Shown here piece by piece: positions 37,525 through 46,283 of a DNA stretch of 64,000 bases. The notes beneath the pieces are model-generated. The model was given only the letters and a program-made list of their open reading frames with translations, was not told the origin of the DNA and did no database searches. The position numbers and the translations under genes are program-made. The stretch comes from Planotetraspora phitsanulokensis (GTDB lineage: Bacteria; Actinomycetota; Actinomycetes; Streptosporangiales; Streptosporangiaceae): positions 1 to 64,000 of the forward strand of contig NZ_BOOP01000025.1 of assembly GCF_016863295.1 (NCBI RefSeq), given 5' to 3'. The first letter of the stretch is position 1. The number at the start of each line of letters is the position of its first letter.

Positions 37525-37531
37525 CTGATTG

Positions 37532-37576
37532 AAGCCTGAGACGCTCCTGACCTCCGTTCGGGAGCGTCTCAGGCTT
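37532..37576 (+). terminator. Strong hairpin terminator after the RHS gene
   Basis: A 16-bp perfect stem, AAGCCTGAGACGCTCC (37532-37547) with its complement at 37561-37576, followed by T residues, lies directly after the RHS stop. The downstream immunity candidate therefore needs its own promoter; TAAAAT at 37676-37681 is a possible -10. Confidence 0.8.
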
Positions 37577-37770
37577 TGAGCTGGGCGCTCTAACCGATGC
37601 AGAGCTCGTCCAACAGGGATGCGCCCGGATTTCGGCGCGTTTTCACGCCTTCGGCTCCCCCGAAAGGAAGTGCGGTAAAATAACGGATGTGTGACTGAGG
37701 CTTCGTGGTATCGGCTCTCTTGCGGCCGATTACCGCCATGCGGGATCAGTCGGTGAAGAGAGGTCGGCCA

Positions 37771-38499
37771 GTGAGAGCGAGCGGCGCGCTAAGACTCGAT
37801 GGAGCCCAACTGGAGGGCGCAGACTATTCTGAGCGGACTTTCAATTACATTTCCGTTTCGAACGGCAGCCGTCTTACCAAGTGTGATTTTCGCGGCATCC
37901 GCGCCACGGACGGCTGCTTGGGGGGCGGACTCCGCCCGAGCGTATATGCGGAGTGCGTGTTCGATGGAAGCGCTCTCGAAGGCCATGGTCTTGATCCCGG
38001 CCGAGCCACATTCATCTCGTGCTCCTTCCTGGACGCGAGCCTTGTCAACCTCAACTTCATGGACGCCGAATTCGTGGACTGCGTCTTCTCCGGGCGGATT
38101 GAATCGGTAACCTTCTCCGCAGACCCCTGGTCGAGAGACGCTGAATTGGGGCGCGAGAAAAACAGGTACCAGGGAAATGATTTCTCCACGGCGCTCATGC
38201 GAAACGTCTCCTTTCGGGGAGGAATCGACCTTGACATGCAACGGTTCCCGGACACCGCTGATTACTTCATCCTGCGAGATGCGGCGGCCGGCCTGGATAA
38301 AGCGCTGCGGGACGTCGAGCGATGGGAAGACCCAAAAGACCGCAGCATGGCCAAGGCGAGGATCAAGGCGCAGAAGTTCAATGTCCAGGGGGGTCAGCGA
38401 GACCTGTTCATACACAAGTCGCTCATCACCAGTAAGCTTTCACCAGAGGGAGCCGAAAAGCTGATGTCCATCTTCCGCGACCTCTCTGCGGCGGGCTAG
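37771..38499 (+). CDS. Pentapeptide-repeat-like protein, candidate immunity protein for the RHS toxin
   Basis: The product is 242 residues from GTG 37771, chosen for AAGAGAGG with a seven-base gap. The first 150 residues show loose pentapeptide-type repeats with bulky residues at regular spacing ([59 protein letters not shown]). These are followed by a helical tail ([28 protein letters not shown]). It directly follows the RHS toxin gene, the usual place for the cognate immunity gene. The region is lower in GC than its surroundings. Immunity is inferred from position; the protein could instead be an orphan regulator. Confidence 0.72.
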   Translation: MRASGALRLDGAQLEGADYSERTFNYISVSNGSRLTKCDFRGIRATDGCLGGGLRPSVYAECVFDGSALEGHGLDPGRATFISCSFLDASLVNLNFMDAEFVDCVFSGRIESVTFSADPWSRDAELGREKNRYQGNDFSTALMRNVSFRGGIDLDMQRFPDTADYFILRDAAAGLDKALRDVERWEDPKDRSMAKARIKAQKFNVQGGQRDLFIHKSLITSKLSPEGAEKLMSIFRDLSAAG

Positions 38500-38504
38500 C
38501 GCTT

Positions 38505-38664
38505 GATCCGGTGGTGAGCCAGGCCAGGGTCCGCTCGATCACCCACCTGCGGGAGATGACGTTGAATCCCCGCTGGTCGGCGGGTTTGCGCACGATCTCG
38601 ATGGTGGTGCGCAGCGTATCGCGCGCCCAGTCCACCAGTCGGCCGGCGAAGCCCTGCTCTCGTT
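38505..38664 (-). pseudogene. IS5-family transposase remnant (C-terminal DDE fragment)
   Basis: The minus strand reads [20 protein letters not shown] then [28 protein letters not shown]. This is the end of an IS5-family (IS427-like) transposase including the catalytic Glu of RRWVIERTL. It lacks the N-terminal two thirds and is out of frame or truncated after AWLT, so it is a dead fragment. It marks recombination at the end of the toxin-immunity locus. Confidence 0.75.
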
Positions 38665-38753
38665 GTGAGAGATTCTGCCTACGGCGTCAGCGAGATCACA
38701 CGGGTCCGTACGCCCACGGCGCGTGTTGCTGAGGGCGGTTCTACGCTCGGCCC

Positions 38754-39063
38754 GTGCCATACGAGATGGAGACGTATCAGCCGTATGCGGCATCCCGGGT
38801 CGTCACGATCGATGAGTTGCCTCGTCTGTACGTCCCGGATCACGAACCGGTGTTCACATATGGCGGCGGCGGTGACGATGTGATGATCGTTTTCGGTGCA
38901 CGACGAGTTCAGCACCGTTTCGCTGCTGCACGACCGCACGTGGTACTGGCTCGAGCAGTCACTCGACTCGGATCTTGTTGAGATCGTGTTGTGCGGACAG
39001 GAGGCGTGGGTCCCTGCCGGCGTACTGGTGCGGCACGAGACCGGCTGGCTGCGCTGCGGCTGA
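38754..39063 (+). pseudogene. Small gene split by a +1 frameshift (possible orphan immunity gene)
   Basis: From GTG 38754 the frame reads MPYEMETYQPYAASRVVTIDELPRLYVPDHEPVFTYGGGGDDVMIVF in two stretches. A second frame from 38896 continues HDEFSTVSLLHDRTWYWLEQ and ends WVPAGVLVRHETGWLRCG at 39063. Removing one G near 38895 would join them into one protein of about 103 residues. No family is recognised. Its place beside the RHS toxin and IS remnant suggests a decayed immunity or accessory gene; a sequencing error is also possible. Confidence 0.5.
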
Positions 39064-39146
39064 CCCACGACGTGCCACGACTCATGACCGACTTCATATG
39101 GCGGGAACAGTAAGCCGCTCTCAACCGTCATGGGGGCTGGATCAAA

Positions 39147-40124
39147 GTGGAGAAATCGACCGTGCATGGCGGAGTGTTCTGCCTGATCCGCACGTTGCCG
39201 CTGCTCGACGTGCTGGATTCTCCGATCAAGGCCGCGGTGGAGGACGTCGTCGAAGGTTCTCTGTCGGGGAGTCCGGTGCCTGATGCGGTGCTGATAGCGC
39301 TGGATGACTACCGGCAGGCCTGCGGGGAGCTCGGCGACGTCTATCACCCGGTATACCTGCAGTCGAGTGTGGCGTCCGTCGCCATCCTCGTCAGTGAGGC
39401 CCGGTGGCCGAGGTACTACCCGAAGCCCAGGTCCCCCTACCTGGCGGCGGAATCGGTATGGCAGAGGTTCGATGCCAGCCTGGCGAAGGCGCAGGGAGTG
39501 CCCGCGGTTTCGCTGTCGGATTCAGCTTTCGCGCAGGAGGAGCGTTCCTGGCAGGAGGCTGACAGGCAGGCCATGGTGAGCGCCGAAACAGATCCTTCGG
39601 CGCTCACCCGTCACCTTGGCCTGCTGAGAGGCAGGTTCGAGGCGACGCGGTCGGCACTGGCCGAGCTCGTGGCGGAGTTCGGCTGGACACCAGCCGGGCC
39701 GTGCGGCGGCAGCTGTGACTGGCCGACCTGCCGTGCCGAAAGGAGCGAATGCGTCCGGTACCGCCCGTTTCAGCAGACACTCGCCGGCGAACTGCGCCGA
39801 AGGCAGGGGGCTGAGCCGAAGAAGTGGTACGTGCAGGTATGGCACCGCCATCACGCACCCGATGAGCCGTACGAGACTGTCAGCGAGATCGACGCTGACG
39901 GACACGAACTGCGCAAGGTGGCGTACTTCGACGACGAGCACGCGGAGTGGGCCGACACGAGCGGCGGCATCGGCCACCTGGTGCTGAGCGGGCAACCCGT
40001 GCCGCCCCTCGTCGAGCTCGCCGCTCGCGATGACTGCTGGGCCGAGGAGATCACCCGGCAACACTTCGAGGAGTGGTGGGCCAAGGCGCAGGCGGATCCC
40101 CGCCGGTCGTTCCTGCCGGAGTGA
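39147..40124 (+). CDS. Unknown protein with C-terminal DUF6881-like domain
   Basis: The product is 325 residues from GTG 39147. The N-terminal 210 residues have no recognised fold; a cysteine cluster GPCGGSCDWPTCRAERSEC lies near 185-205. The last 95 residues (KKWYVQVWHRHHAPDEPYET, then VSEIDADGHELRKVAYFDDEHA and later ITRQHFEEWWAKAQ) match the layout of small free-standing DUF6881 proteins. A fusion of that unit to a larger N-terminal part is uncommon as far as I know. Such domains occur around toxin loci, so an immunity-type role is possible but unproven. A 13-bp hairpin terminator follows. Confidence 0.75.
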   Translation: MEKSTVHGGVFCLIRTLPLLDVLDSPIKAAVEDVVEGSLSGSPVPDAVLIALDDYRQACGELGDVYHPVYLQSSVASVAILVSEARWPRYYPKPRSPYLAAESVWQRFDASLAKAQGVPAVSLSDSAFAQEERSWQEADRQAMVSAETDPSALTRHLGLLRGRFEATRSALAELVAEFGWTPAGPCGGSCDWPTCRAERSECVRYRPFQQTLAGELRRRQGAEPKKWYVQVWHRHHAPDEPYETVSEIDADGHELRKVAYFDDEHAEWADTSGGIGHLVLSGQPVPPLVELAARDDCWAEEITRQHFEEWWAKAQADPRRSFLPE

Positions 40125-40134
40125 AACCAACCCC

Positions 40135-40171
40135 GAACGCCGCTGCCCCCGCTTGCGTGGCAGCGGCGTTC
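40135..40171 (+). terminator. Hairpin terminator after the DUF6881-like gene
   Basis: GAACGCCGCTGCC (40135-40147) pairs perfectly with GGCAGCGGCGTTC (40159-40171) across an 11-base loop, ten bases after the stop codon. Confidence 0.75.
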
Positions 40172-40474
40172 TGGTCCGGAAGGCGCGGTCAGCGGCCGTT
40201 CCGGCCGCGGATGGGCCGTGCGGCCGCCACCAGGCCAGGAGTCCCCGCTCGGCCTGGACAGTGTCGCTCCGGCGGCGGCCCACTGGTGCTCCAGCACCAC
40301 CTGTTGACCGTCCAGCGTCACGGCTGAGCGGCCCCGCGGGTGACATGGCACCGTCGACCGCGACCAATCGGCCCGCTCGCCGCCCTGCGGTGTCCGGTCT
40401 CGCCTACCTGATCACGTCGGGGTTCGTGAGCTCACCTCCAGGTAACGCAAGAACTCATAAATTACGAATTATTG

Positions 40475-40502
40475 TTGACACACTGCCGTAACGAGATACA
40501 AG
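40475..40502 (+). promoter_or_regulatory. Promoter with possible overlapping GntR operator upstream of the alpha-galactosidase
   Basis: TTGACA (40475-40480), 16 bases and TACAAG (40497-40502) form a good vegetative promoter in an AT-rich patch. The -35 box lies in ATTGTTGACACA, which contains the short palindrome TGTTGACA, like half of a FadR/DgoR-type operator. The FadR-type regulator at 43111 is a candidate reader. The rest of 40172-40857 shows no supported gene apart from the short frame at 40536. Confidence 0.5.
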
Positions 40503-40535
40503 ATCCTGGGAAACAAACACCTCAGGAGTGCGGAC

Positions 40536-40670
40536 ATGACTGGGTCTGGCAGCCGGTCGGGGACGTTCCTCGAAGGTCTCGGGGTCGTTGTGCGCCGCGG
40601 CTCACGTCGGCTGGCCTGCCATCTCCACGTCGGACACCTTGAACGAGGCCTCCCCATCGGGCCGACGTGA
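40536..40670 (+). CDS. Short reading frame behind a good promoter and ribosome site (uncertain)
   Basis: It has 44 codons from ATG 40536, with AGGAG at 40524-40528 (seven-base gap), 34 bases after the promoter. The product (MTGSGSRSGTFLEGLGVVVR then RGSRRLACHL, ending GLPIGPT) is basic and matches nothing I know. It may be a leader peptide, the stub of a lost gene, or chance. The alpha-galactosidase start is 187 bases downstream with its own ribosome site. Confidence 0.25.
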   Translation: MTGSGSRSGTFLEGLGVVVRRGSRRLACHLHVGHLERGLPIGPT

Positions 40671-40857
40671 GCGGGACGACCGACGTGCTCCTGGCACCGT
40701 CGGTGAGAACGCACGGTGCCACCCCGGGCTCCCGCGCCGGCGCGCAAGCCGCGCAGGCGCTGGAGCGAGGTGAAGGCGGAAATTCAAGCAGGTCCAGAAC
40801 ACGAAGCAAGTAGCCCATCGTGGCGTCCGCCATTCCTCGGCAGCAAAGGAACCCGAT

Positions 40858-42951
40858 GTGAAACGACATGTGCTCGCCGCTGTGACCGCCCTCGTGGCAG
40901 GTCTGCTGGTCGCCCCCGCGACCGCCCAGGCCGACGCGGGTACCGGCGTGGGTGCGGGGGTGGCAGGCTCGCAGGAGGCTGGGAAGCAGGTGCTCAGCCC
41001 GACGCCGTACCAGGGATGGAACACCTACTTCGGCCTCGGCGGCGCCTTCTCGGAGGAGTCCGTGAAGGAGGTCGCCGACGCGCTCGTCTCCCGCGGCCTG
41101 GCCAAGGCCGGCTACGACATCGTCTGGCTGGACGGCGGCTGGCAGGACCCGGAGCCGCGGACGGCCGCCGGCGACCTGCAGGCCGACCGGACCCGTTTCC
41201 CCAACGGGTTGAAGCCGCTGGTGGACTACATCCACAGCAAAGGCCTGAAGGCCGGCATATACACCGACGCCGGGCCGTACATCCCCGGCAGGTGCGGGCT
41301 CGGCAGTCACGGCTACTACCAGCGCGACGCGGACCAGTTCGCCGCCTGGAAGTTCGACGCGGTGAAGGTGGACTTCCTCTGCGGCATCGCCGCGAACCTG
41401 GACCCGAAGACCGTCTACACCGAGTTCGCCCAGGCGCTGCGGAACAACGCCAGTCACCGGCCGATCATCTTCAACCTGTGCAACCCGGTGACCTCGCCCG
41501 ACTGGGGCAACTACCCGGAGGAGCAGCAGTCGACGTTCTCCTGGAGCTACGCCCCGGCGATCGCGCAGTCCTGGCGGACCTACACCGACGTGGGCTTCGT
41601 CGGCGACATCAAGTTCAAGGACGTGCTGCGCAACTATGACGCCAACGCGCGGCACCCCGAGGTCGCCGGGCCCGGTCACTTCAACGACCCGGACTACCTC
41701 GGCCCCGAGATGGGGATGACCGACGAGGAATTCCGTACCCAGATGACGCTCTGGTCCGTGGCCGCCGCGCCGCTGGTGATCGGCAGCGACGTCCGCAAGC
41801 TCAGCCAGACCTCCGTGGACATCCTCACCGACCCTGATGTCGTCGGGATCAACCAGGACCCCGCCGGCGTGCAGGCCGTACGCGTCGGCCCCGCAGGTAC
41901 GACGGAGACCTGGGTGAAGCGGCTCGCCAACGGCGACCGGGCAGTCGTGCTGCTCAACCGGGGCGACAGCTCGAAGACCCTGACCGCGAAGGCGTCCTCG
42001 GTCGGCCTGTCCGGGGACCGGTTCACCCTCAAGAACGCGTGGACCGACCAGGTCACCGAGAGCGCCGGCACCATCAGCGCGGCCGTTCCCGCCCACGGCG
42101 CGGCGCTGTTCCGGGTCGGCCGGGCCTACGGCGCGCCGGGCCTCCCGCACGTGGTCGCCGGTCTGCCGCAGGTGACGAAGGTCGGTGGCGATCCGGTTCC
42201 GGACGGCGCGGCGCCCGTCGTCGCCGGTGGCGACGAGGCGCGGGTCGAGGTGGCCGTGCGCAACGACGGCACGCGGCCGGTCTTCTCGCCGAAGGTCGGG
42301 TTGACGGCACCCACCGGATGGACGGTCCGTGAGCTCAGCGGGGCGCCGAAACTGCTGGACTCCGGCCAGGCCGCCACCTTCACCTTCGCCGTGACCCTCC
42401 CGGCCGGCTCGGCCGCCGGCAACGCCGCACTGACCGCCACCACGTCGTACGACGCGATCAACCACGGCCGCGTGCAGCAGACGACGGCTTCGGCGCTGGT
42501 CGTCGCGCCGGCGCCCCCGGACGGCGAGGTCGTCCTGTCCCACCACACCTGGATCAGCGCCACCAGCGGATGGATGAGCCCGACGGTCGACGCGAGCGTC
42601 GGCGGCTGGTCACCGATCAGCATGCTCGGCCAGGTGTACCCGACCGGCCTCGGGGTCGCCTCACCGTCCACGGTCCGCTACTACGTCGGCGACCAGTGCA
42701 GCCGGCTGACCGCGACCATCGGCCTGGACGACGCGGTGCGCAACGTCGGGCCCGAGGGGGCCACGTCGACCTTCCAGGTCATCGGCGACGGCCAGGTGCT
42801 GTTCGACAGCGGGGTGCTGACCCGTGACGACGTCCGTCAGGTCGACGTCGACCTGACCGGCGTCCGGATGCTCGACCTCGTCGTCGGCGACGCGGGCGAC
42901 GGCGGCTACAACGACCGTGCCAACTGGGCGGGTCTGAACGCCAGCTGCTGA
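40858..42951 (+). CDS. Secreted GH27 alpha-galactosidase with NEW3 and NPCBM domains
   Basis: The product is 697 residues from GTG 40858 (AAAGGA upstream) with a signal peptide ending APATAQA. The GH27 barrel begins TPYQGWNTYFGLGG. The nucleophile is Asp172 in VKVDFLC, and the likely acid/base is Asp244 in SWRTYTDV; NDPDYL follows at about 276-281. A beta-sandwich closes the catalytic unit near residue 420. Then come a NEW3 alpha-galactosidase-associated domain (about 425-555, VEVAVRNDGTRPVFSPKVGL) and a C-terminal NPCBM domain (about 560-697). It removes terminal alpha-galactose from galactomannan, galacto-oligosaccharides or glycans outside the cell. A clear terminator follows. Confidence 0.94.
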   Translation: MKRHVLAAVTALVAGLLVAPATAQADAGTGVGAGVAGSQEAGKQVLSPTPYQGWNTYFGLGGAFSEESVKEVADALVSRGLAKAGYDIVWLDGGWQDPEPRTAAGDLQADRTRFPNGLKPLVDYIHSKGLKAGIYTDAGPYIPGRCGLGSHGYYQRDADQFAAWKFDAVKVDFLCGIAANLDPKTVYTEFAQALRNNASHRPIIFNLCNPVTSPDWGNYPEEQQSTFSWSYAPAIAQSWRTYTDVGFVGDIKFKDVLRNYDANARHPEVAGPGHFNDPDYLGPEMGMTDEEFRTQMTLWSVAAAPLVIGSDVRKLSQTSVDILTDPDVVGINQDPAGVQAVRVGPAGTTETWVKRLANGDRAVVLLNRGDSSKTLTAKASSVGLSGDRFTLKNAWTDQVTESAGTISAAVPAHGAALFRVGRAYGAPGLPHVVAGLPQVTKVGGDPVPDGAAPVVAGGDEARVEVAVRNDGTRPVFSPKVGLTAPTGWTVRELSGAPKLLDSGQAATFTFAVTLPAGSAAGNAALTATTSYDAINHGRVQQTTASALVVAPAPPDGEVVLSHHTWISATSGWMSPTVDASVGGWSPISMLGQVYPTGLGVASPSTVRYYVGDQCSRLTATIGLDDAVRNVGPEGATSTFQVIGDGQVLFDSGVLTRDDVRQVDVDLTGVRMLDLVVGDAGDGGYNDRANWAGLNASC

Positions 42952-42962
42952 ACCGACGGACA

Positions 42963-43000
42963 GTCGCACCCAGGTGATGATTCATCTGGGTGCGACTTTT
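42963..43000 (+). terminator. Rho-independent terminator after the alpha-galactosidase gene
   Basis: GTCGCACCCAG (42963-42973) pairs with CTGGGTGCGAC (42986-42996) and is followed by TTTTGTTT, a textbook stem and T-tract 11 bases after the stop. Confidence 0.9.
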
Positions 43001-43110
43001 GTTTCTCCGAGCGCTGGTCGGGATGCCCGGCCGGCTTGCGTACGCTGCTGACAAGGGCTGGACCGCGGTGAATGCCTCAGCCTGAAGATCGATAGAGACG
43101 AGCGAGAAGG

Positions 43111-43821
43111 GTGCGAAGAGCAGTGGCACAGTATGCCCGCCGCGGCGTCCACGGGCAGACCGTCGAGGTCATCGCACGGCGCATCCTCGCCGGAGAGATC
43201 GCCGCGGGTGAAACGCTGAACATGACCGCGCTCCAGGAGGAGCTGGACGTCAGCCTCACCGCGCTGCGGGAGGCGCTCAAGGTGCTCTCCGCCAAGGGCA
43301 TGGTGGACGCCCGGCAGAAGCGCGGCACGTTCGTCCGGCCCCGCGCGGACTGGAACCTGCTCGACGGTGACGTGATCCGCTGGCAGTTCGCCGAGGGCGC
43401 CGATCCGCGGCTGTTCGACAAGTTGCACGAGGTCCGCAGCATCGTCGAGCCGGCCGCCGCCCGGCTGGCCGCGAGCCGGGCCACCGAAGCCGACCTGGCC
43501 GCGCTGGCCGGCGCGCTGGACGAGATGGCCGCCGCGAACGGCGACCCGGCCGCGGCCGTCGCCGCCGACCTGAGCTTCCATCGGGCGCTGCTGAACGCCA
43601 CGCACAACGAGTTGCTGGAACGCATGGAGGTCGTCATGGAGACCGGCCTCGCGGAGCGCGACCGCCTGGTGCACGGCGGCGTCGAGCCGCATGACGACCC
43701 GGTACCGAGCCATCTGGCGGTGGTGGAGGCGATCCGGGCGCAGAACGCGACCGCTGCCGAGACCGCCATGCGGGTACTGCTGGAGAAGGCCGTGCGGGAC
43801 GTCGAGAAGGTACGCGGATGA
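43111..43821 (+). CDS. GntR-family regulator, FadR subfamily (FCD domain)
   Basis: The product is 236 residues from GTG 43111; GTG 43123 is an alternative. The N-terminal wing-helix has GETLNMTALQEELDVSLTALREALKVL, with a basic-aromatic wing KRGTFVRPRADWNLLDGDVIRWQF typical of galactonate/gluconate-type (DgoR-like) members. The FCD helical domain (about 80-230) contains the metal/effector histidines in DLSFHRALLNATHN and PVPSHLAVVEAI. It lies just after the alpha-galactosidase and may control it or galactose catabolism elsewhere; this is inference. Confidence 0.9.
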   Translation: MRRAVAQYARRGVHGQTVEVIARRILAGEIAAGETLNMTALQEELDVSLTALREALKVLSAKGMVDARQKRGTFVRPRADWNLLDGDVIRWQFAEGADPRLFDKLHEVRSIVEPAAARLAASRATEADLAALAGALDEMAAANGDPAAAVAADLSFHRALLNATHNELLERMEVVMETGLAERDRLVHGGVEPHDDPVPSHLAVVEAIRAQNATAAETAMRVLLEKAVRDVEKVRG

Positions 43822-43845
43822 CGATCGACCGAACCGAGCCGGAAA

Positions 43846-44532
43846 GTGCCTGACGCCGATCCGAGCACCGGTCCCTCGACGGGACACGGTGACGAAGGCT
43901 TCGCGCTCACGGGCACCGGCCGGGTCGAGGCGTTCAGCGACGCGGTGTTCGCCATCGCCATGACGATCCTGGCCCTGGAGATGCGCACCCCGCACCACTC
44001 CAGCGGCGGGCTGCTGCCTGCACTGTGGCACCAGTGGCCTGTGTACCTGGGATACCTCACCTCGTTCGCCTACATCGGGGTGATCTGGCTGAACCACCAC
44101 CAGGCCTTCACCCGGATTCGCACCGTCGACCGCCGTCTGCACGCGGCCAACCTCACCCTGCTGCTGACAACCGCCGCGCTGGCCTTCCCCACCGCGGTCG
44201 TCTCCGATGCCGTGCAATCCGACATCGCCAGCGCGGACGCTCGTACCGCTGTCGTCCTGTACGCGCTCATCGCGGCGGCCATGTGCGCGAGCTGGTTGTG
44301 GATCTACATCCATCTCGCTCGGAATCCCGGCCTTCTCTCGAGTGGGGATCATGGGCGTTACATCCGCCATGGCCGGCTGCGCTCATTCGCGGGCGTGATC
44401 GGTTACGTACTCGGCGGCGCACTGGGCTGGCTCGTGCATCCGGCCATCGCGCTGGGCGTGTTCCTGCTGCTGCCGGCCTTCTATTTCGCCACCAGCGAGG
44501 GCCTGCCCCGCCTCCGCCGCCGGAACCGGTGA
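43846..44532 (+). CDS. TMEM175-family potassium channel (DUF1211)
   Basis: The product is 228 residues from GTG 43846. The family signature RVEAFSDAVFAIAMTILALEM (the RxxxFSD selectivity helix) starts near residue 25. It is followed by five more membrane segments, including YLGYLTSFAYIGVIWLNHHQAF and a C-terminal AIALGVFLLLPAFYFATSE. Bacterial TMEM175 proteins assemble as tetrameric potassium-permeable channels. It starts 24 bases after the FadR-type gene, so the two may be co-transcribed, though no functional link is evident. Confidence 0.9.
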   Translation: MPDADPSTGPSTGHGDEGFALTGTGRVEAFSDAVFAIAMTILALEMRTPHHSSGGLLPALWHQWPVYLGYLTSFAYIGVIWLNHHQAFTRIRTVDRRLHAANLTLLLTTAALAFPTAVVSDAVQSDIASADARTAVVLYALIAAAMCASWLWIYIHLARNPGLLSSGDHGRYIRHGRLRSFAGVIGYVLGGALGWLVHPAIALGVFLLLPAFYFATSEGLPRLRRRNR

Positions 44533-44687
44533 CCATTCTCCGCGCGCACCTCGACGGACATGGCACGGACATCGGTGGACGGCCGTTCCGGACCCGGACG
44601 GGCGGGGCGGTGTGCCACGCTCGCGCGCCTCCACGGATTGGTCTAGCCGGCTCTGAGACCCAGGTCACGCCGGGTCAGCCCTTCGCC

Positions 44688-44703
44688 AGAGACTCCAGTC
44701 TCT
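44688..44703. repeat. Short perfect inverted repeat before the sensor kinase gene
   Basis: AGAGACT (44688-44694) and AGTCTCT (44697-44703) flank two bases, 41 bases before the kinase start. It could be an operator; nothing else is seen in the 212-base gap. Confidence 0.35.
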
Positions 44704-44744
44704 TGCCGGGCCTGCATCAAAGCTTTGCCTAGCTTCGGGACGTT

Positions 44745-46283
44745 ATGGCCGGATATCGCAGTTATTTGACTTACAGGGGTGAGCGCCTCACGCTCGGGGA
44801 GCAGATGCTGAATTGGTATCGACTATCGTTTCGGGTTCGTAGGACAGCGGTGACCGGCGCCGTCGCGGCACTGGTGTGCGTCGGGGTCAGCGTGCTCTTC
44901 CTCCTGTTCGCGGGCAACAAGGAGGCCGACCGCGCCCTGGAGAAGAGCATCGGGACCTGGAACCGTATGGTGCCCCTCATCACGCAGGGCCCCCTCCCGC
45001 CTGTATTGCGGAGTGGCAGGGTCGAAGCGATTCAGGTCCTGGACGCACAAGGCCGGGTGGTTGCGGCGACCCCACAACTCGTGGGCAAGCCGCCGATGGC
45101 CACCTTCCATTCGACCAGCAGCAACGTGCGTACCACACGGGTGCTGTGCCCTCCGGCCGGGCTGAAAGGCTGCATGACCGTCTTCTCGTGGAAGGTCTAC
45201 CAGCCGGACGGGATCTGGCTGCTCTACGCGGCGGTCCCGATCGTCCCCTGGTACGGGGACTCCACAGCGGTGTTCCTGGCCATCAGCGTGTCCCTGCTGG
45301 TGACCACGATGATGACCGCCTGGATATTCCGTGATCTGACTAAGGTCATGGCTCCGGTGAACGCCATCCGGGCGGAACTGGCGGAGATCACCGCCACCGG
45401 CCTCGATCGTCGGGTCCCCGTACCCAGGAAGTACAAAGAGTTCAAGTCACTGGCCGAAACGGTGAACGGCACCCTGGACCGCCTCGAGGGCGCCTACCAC
45501 CAGCTACGGCGCTTCACCTCCGACGCCTCCCACGACCTGCGCAGCCCGATCACCGCCATCCGGGCTCAGCTCGAGGAGGCGCTCATGTACCCGCAGGACA
45601 CCCACTGGCCGAAGATGACCGCGGGGGTGCTCGCCGGGGTGGACCGGCTTCAGGCGATCGTGACCGACCTCCTGACCCTCGCCCGGCTGGACGCGCGCGC
45701 CCCCCTCAACCGCCATCCGACCGACCTGGGCCGGCTGGTCGACGACGAGCTCGACCGGCGGACCTACCGGACGGCGATCGTCAAGGATCTACACGAGAAC
45801 GTCTTCATCAACTGTGACCGGCTGCGGATCACCCGGGTGCTGGTCAACCTGCTCGACAACGCCGAACGCCATGCCACCTCACAGATCACCGTCAGCGTGC
45901 GGGCCGACGGACCCACGGCGACCCTGGAGGTCCTCGACGACGGCGCCGGAATCGCCCCCGAACACCGCGAGATGGTCTTCGAACGATTCACCCGGCTGGA
46001 CGCCTCACGCGACCGGGACGCGGGAGGGACCGGGTTGGGGCTGGCGATCGCCCGGGAGATCGCCGAAGCACACGAGGGCACCTTGACCATCCAGGACAGC
46101 GAACGAGGAGCCCGCTTCGTCCTGCGCCTCCCCACATGCGATCACTCTCCAGCCGCTGACCCACATGGCTCTTCTGAGACGCGACCCCCGAGCGTCGGCG
46201 CCGGCGGCGGGGAGACTCGCCCGGGACCACCTGCACGTCGGAGCTGGACGATTCCGCACTTGCGCGGAGGCGGGGCCTCGTAG
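44745..46283 (+). CDS. Orphan sensor histidine kinase
   Basis: The product is 512 residues. A first membrane helix (about 35-57) precedes a roughly 115-residue outer sensor loop with a Cys pair (VLCPPAGLKGCM). A second helix (about 173-195) leads into HAMP (196-250), HisKA with the phospho-acceptor His263 in SDASHDLRSPITAIR, and HATPase_c with the N box LVNLLDNAERH, DDGAGI and GGTGLGLAIAREI. The C-terminal 45 residues are Pro/Gly-rich without known function. No response-regulator gene is adjacent, so its partner must be encoded elsewhere. The stretch 46284-46776 after it holds no recognisable gene. Confidence 0.92.
   Translation: MAGYRSYLTYRGERLTLGEQMLNWYRLSFRVRRTAVTGAVAALVCVGVSVLFLLFAGNKEADRALEKSIGTWNRMVPLITQGPLPPVLRSGRVEAIQVLDAQGRVVAATPQLVGKPPMATFHSTSSNVRTTRVLCPPAGLKGCMTVFSWKVYQPDGIWLLYAAVPIVPWYGDSTAVFLAISVSLLVTTMMTAWIFRDLTKVMAPVNAIRAELAEITATGLDRRVPVPRKYKEFKSLAETVNGTLDRLEGAYHQLRRFTSDASHDLRSPITAIRAQLEEALMYPQDTHWPKMTAGVLAGVDRLQAIVTDLLTLARLDARAPLNRHPTDLGRLVDDELDRRTYRTAIVKDLHENVFINCDRLRITRVLVNLLDNAERHATSQITVSVRADGPTATLEVLDDGAGIAPEHREMVFERFTRLDASRDRDAGGTGLGLAIAREIAEAHEGTLTIQDSERGARFVLRLPTCDHSPAADPHGSSETRPPSVGAGGGETRPGPPARRSWTIPHLRGGGAS

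Noticed and set aside
38679..39347. 222-codon minus-strand frame opposite the frameshifted small gene
   Set aside because: Cys/His/Ser-rich composition without a family; explained by the broken plus-strand gene and the start of the DUF6881-like gene.
40522..42546. 674-codon minus-strand frame over the alpha-galactosidase
   Set aside because: Shadow of a well-supported GH27 gene.
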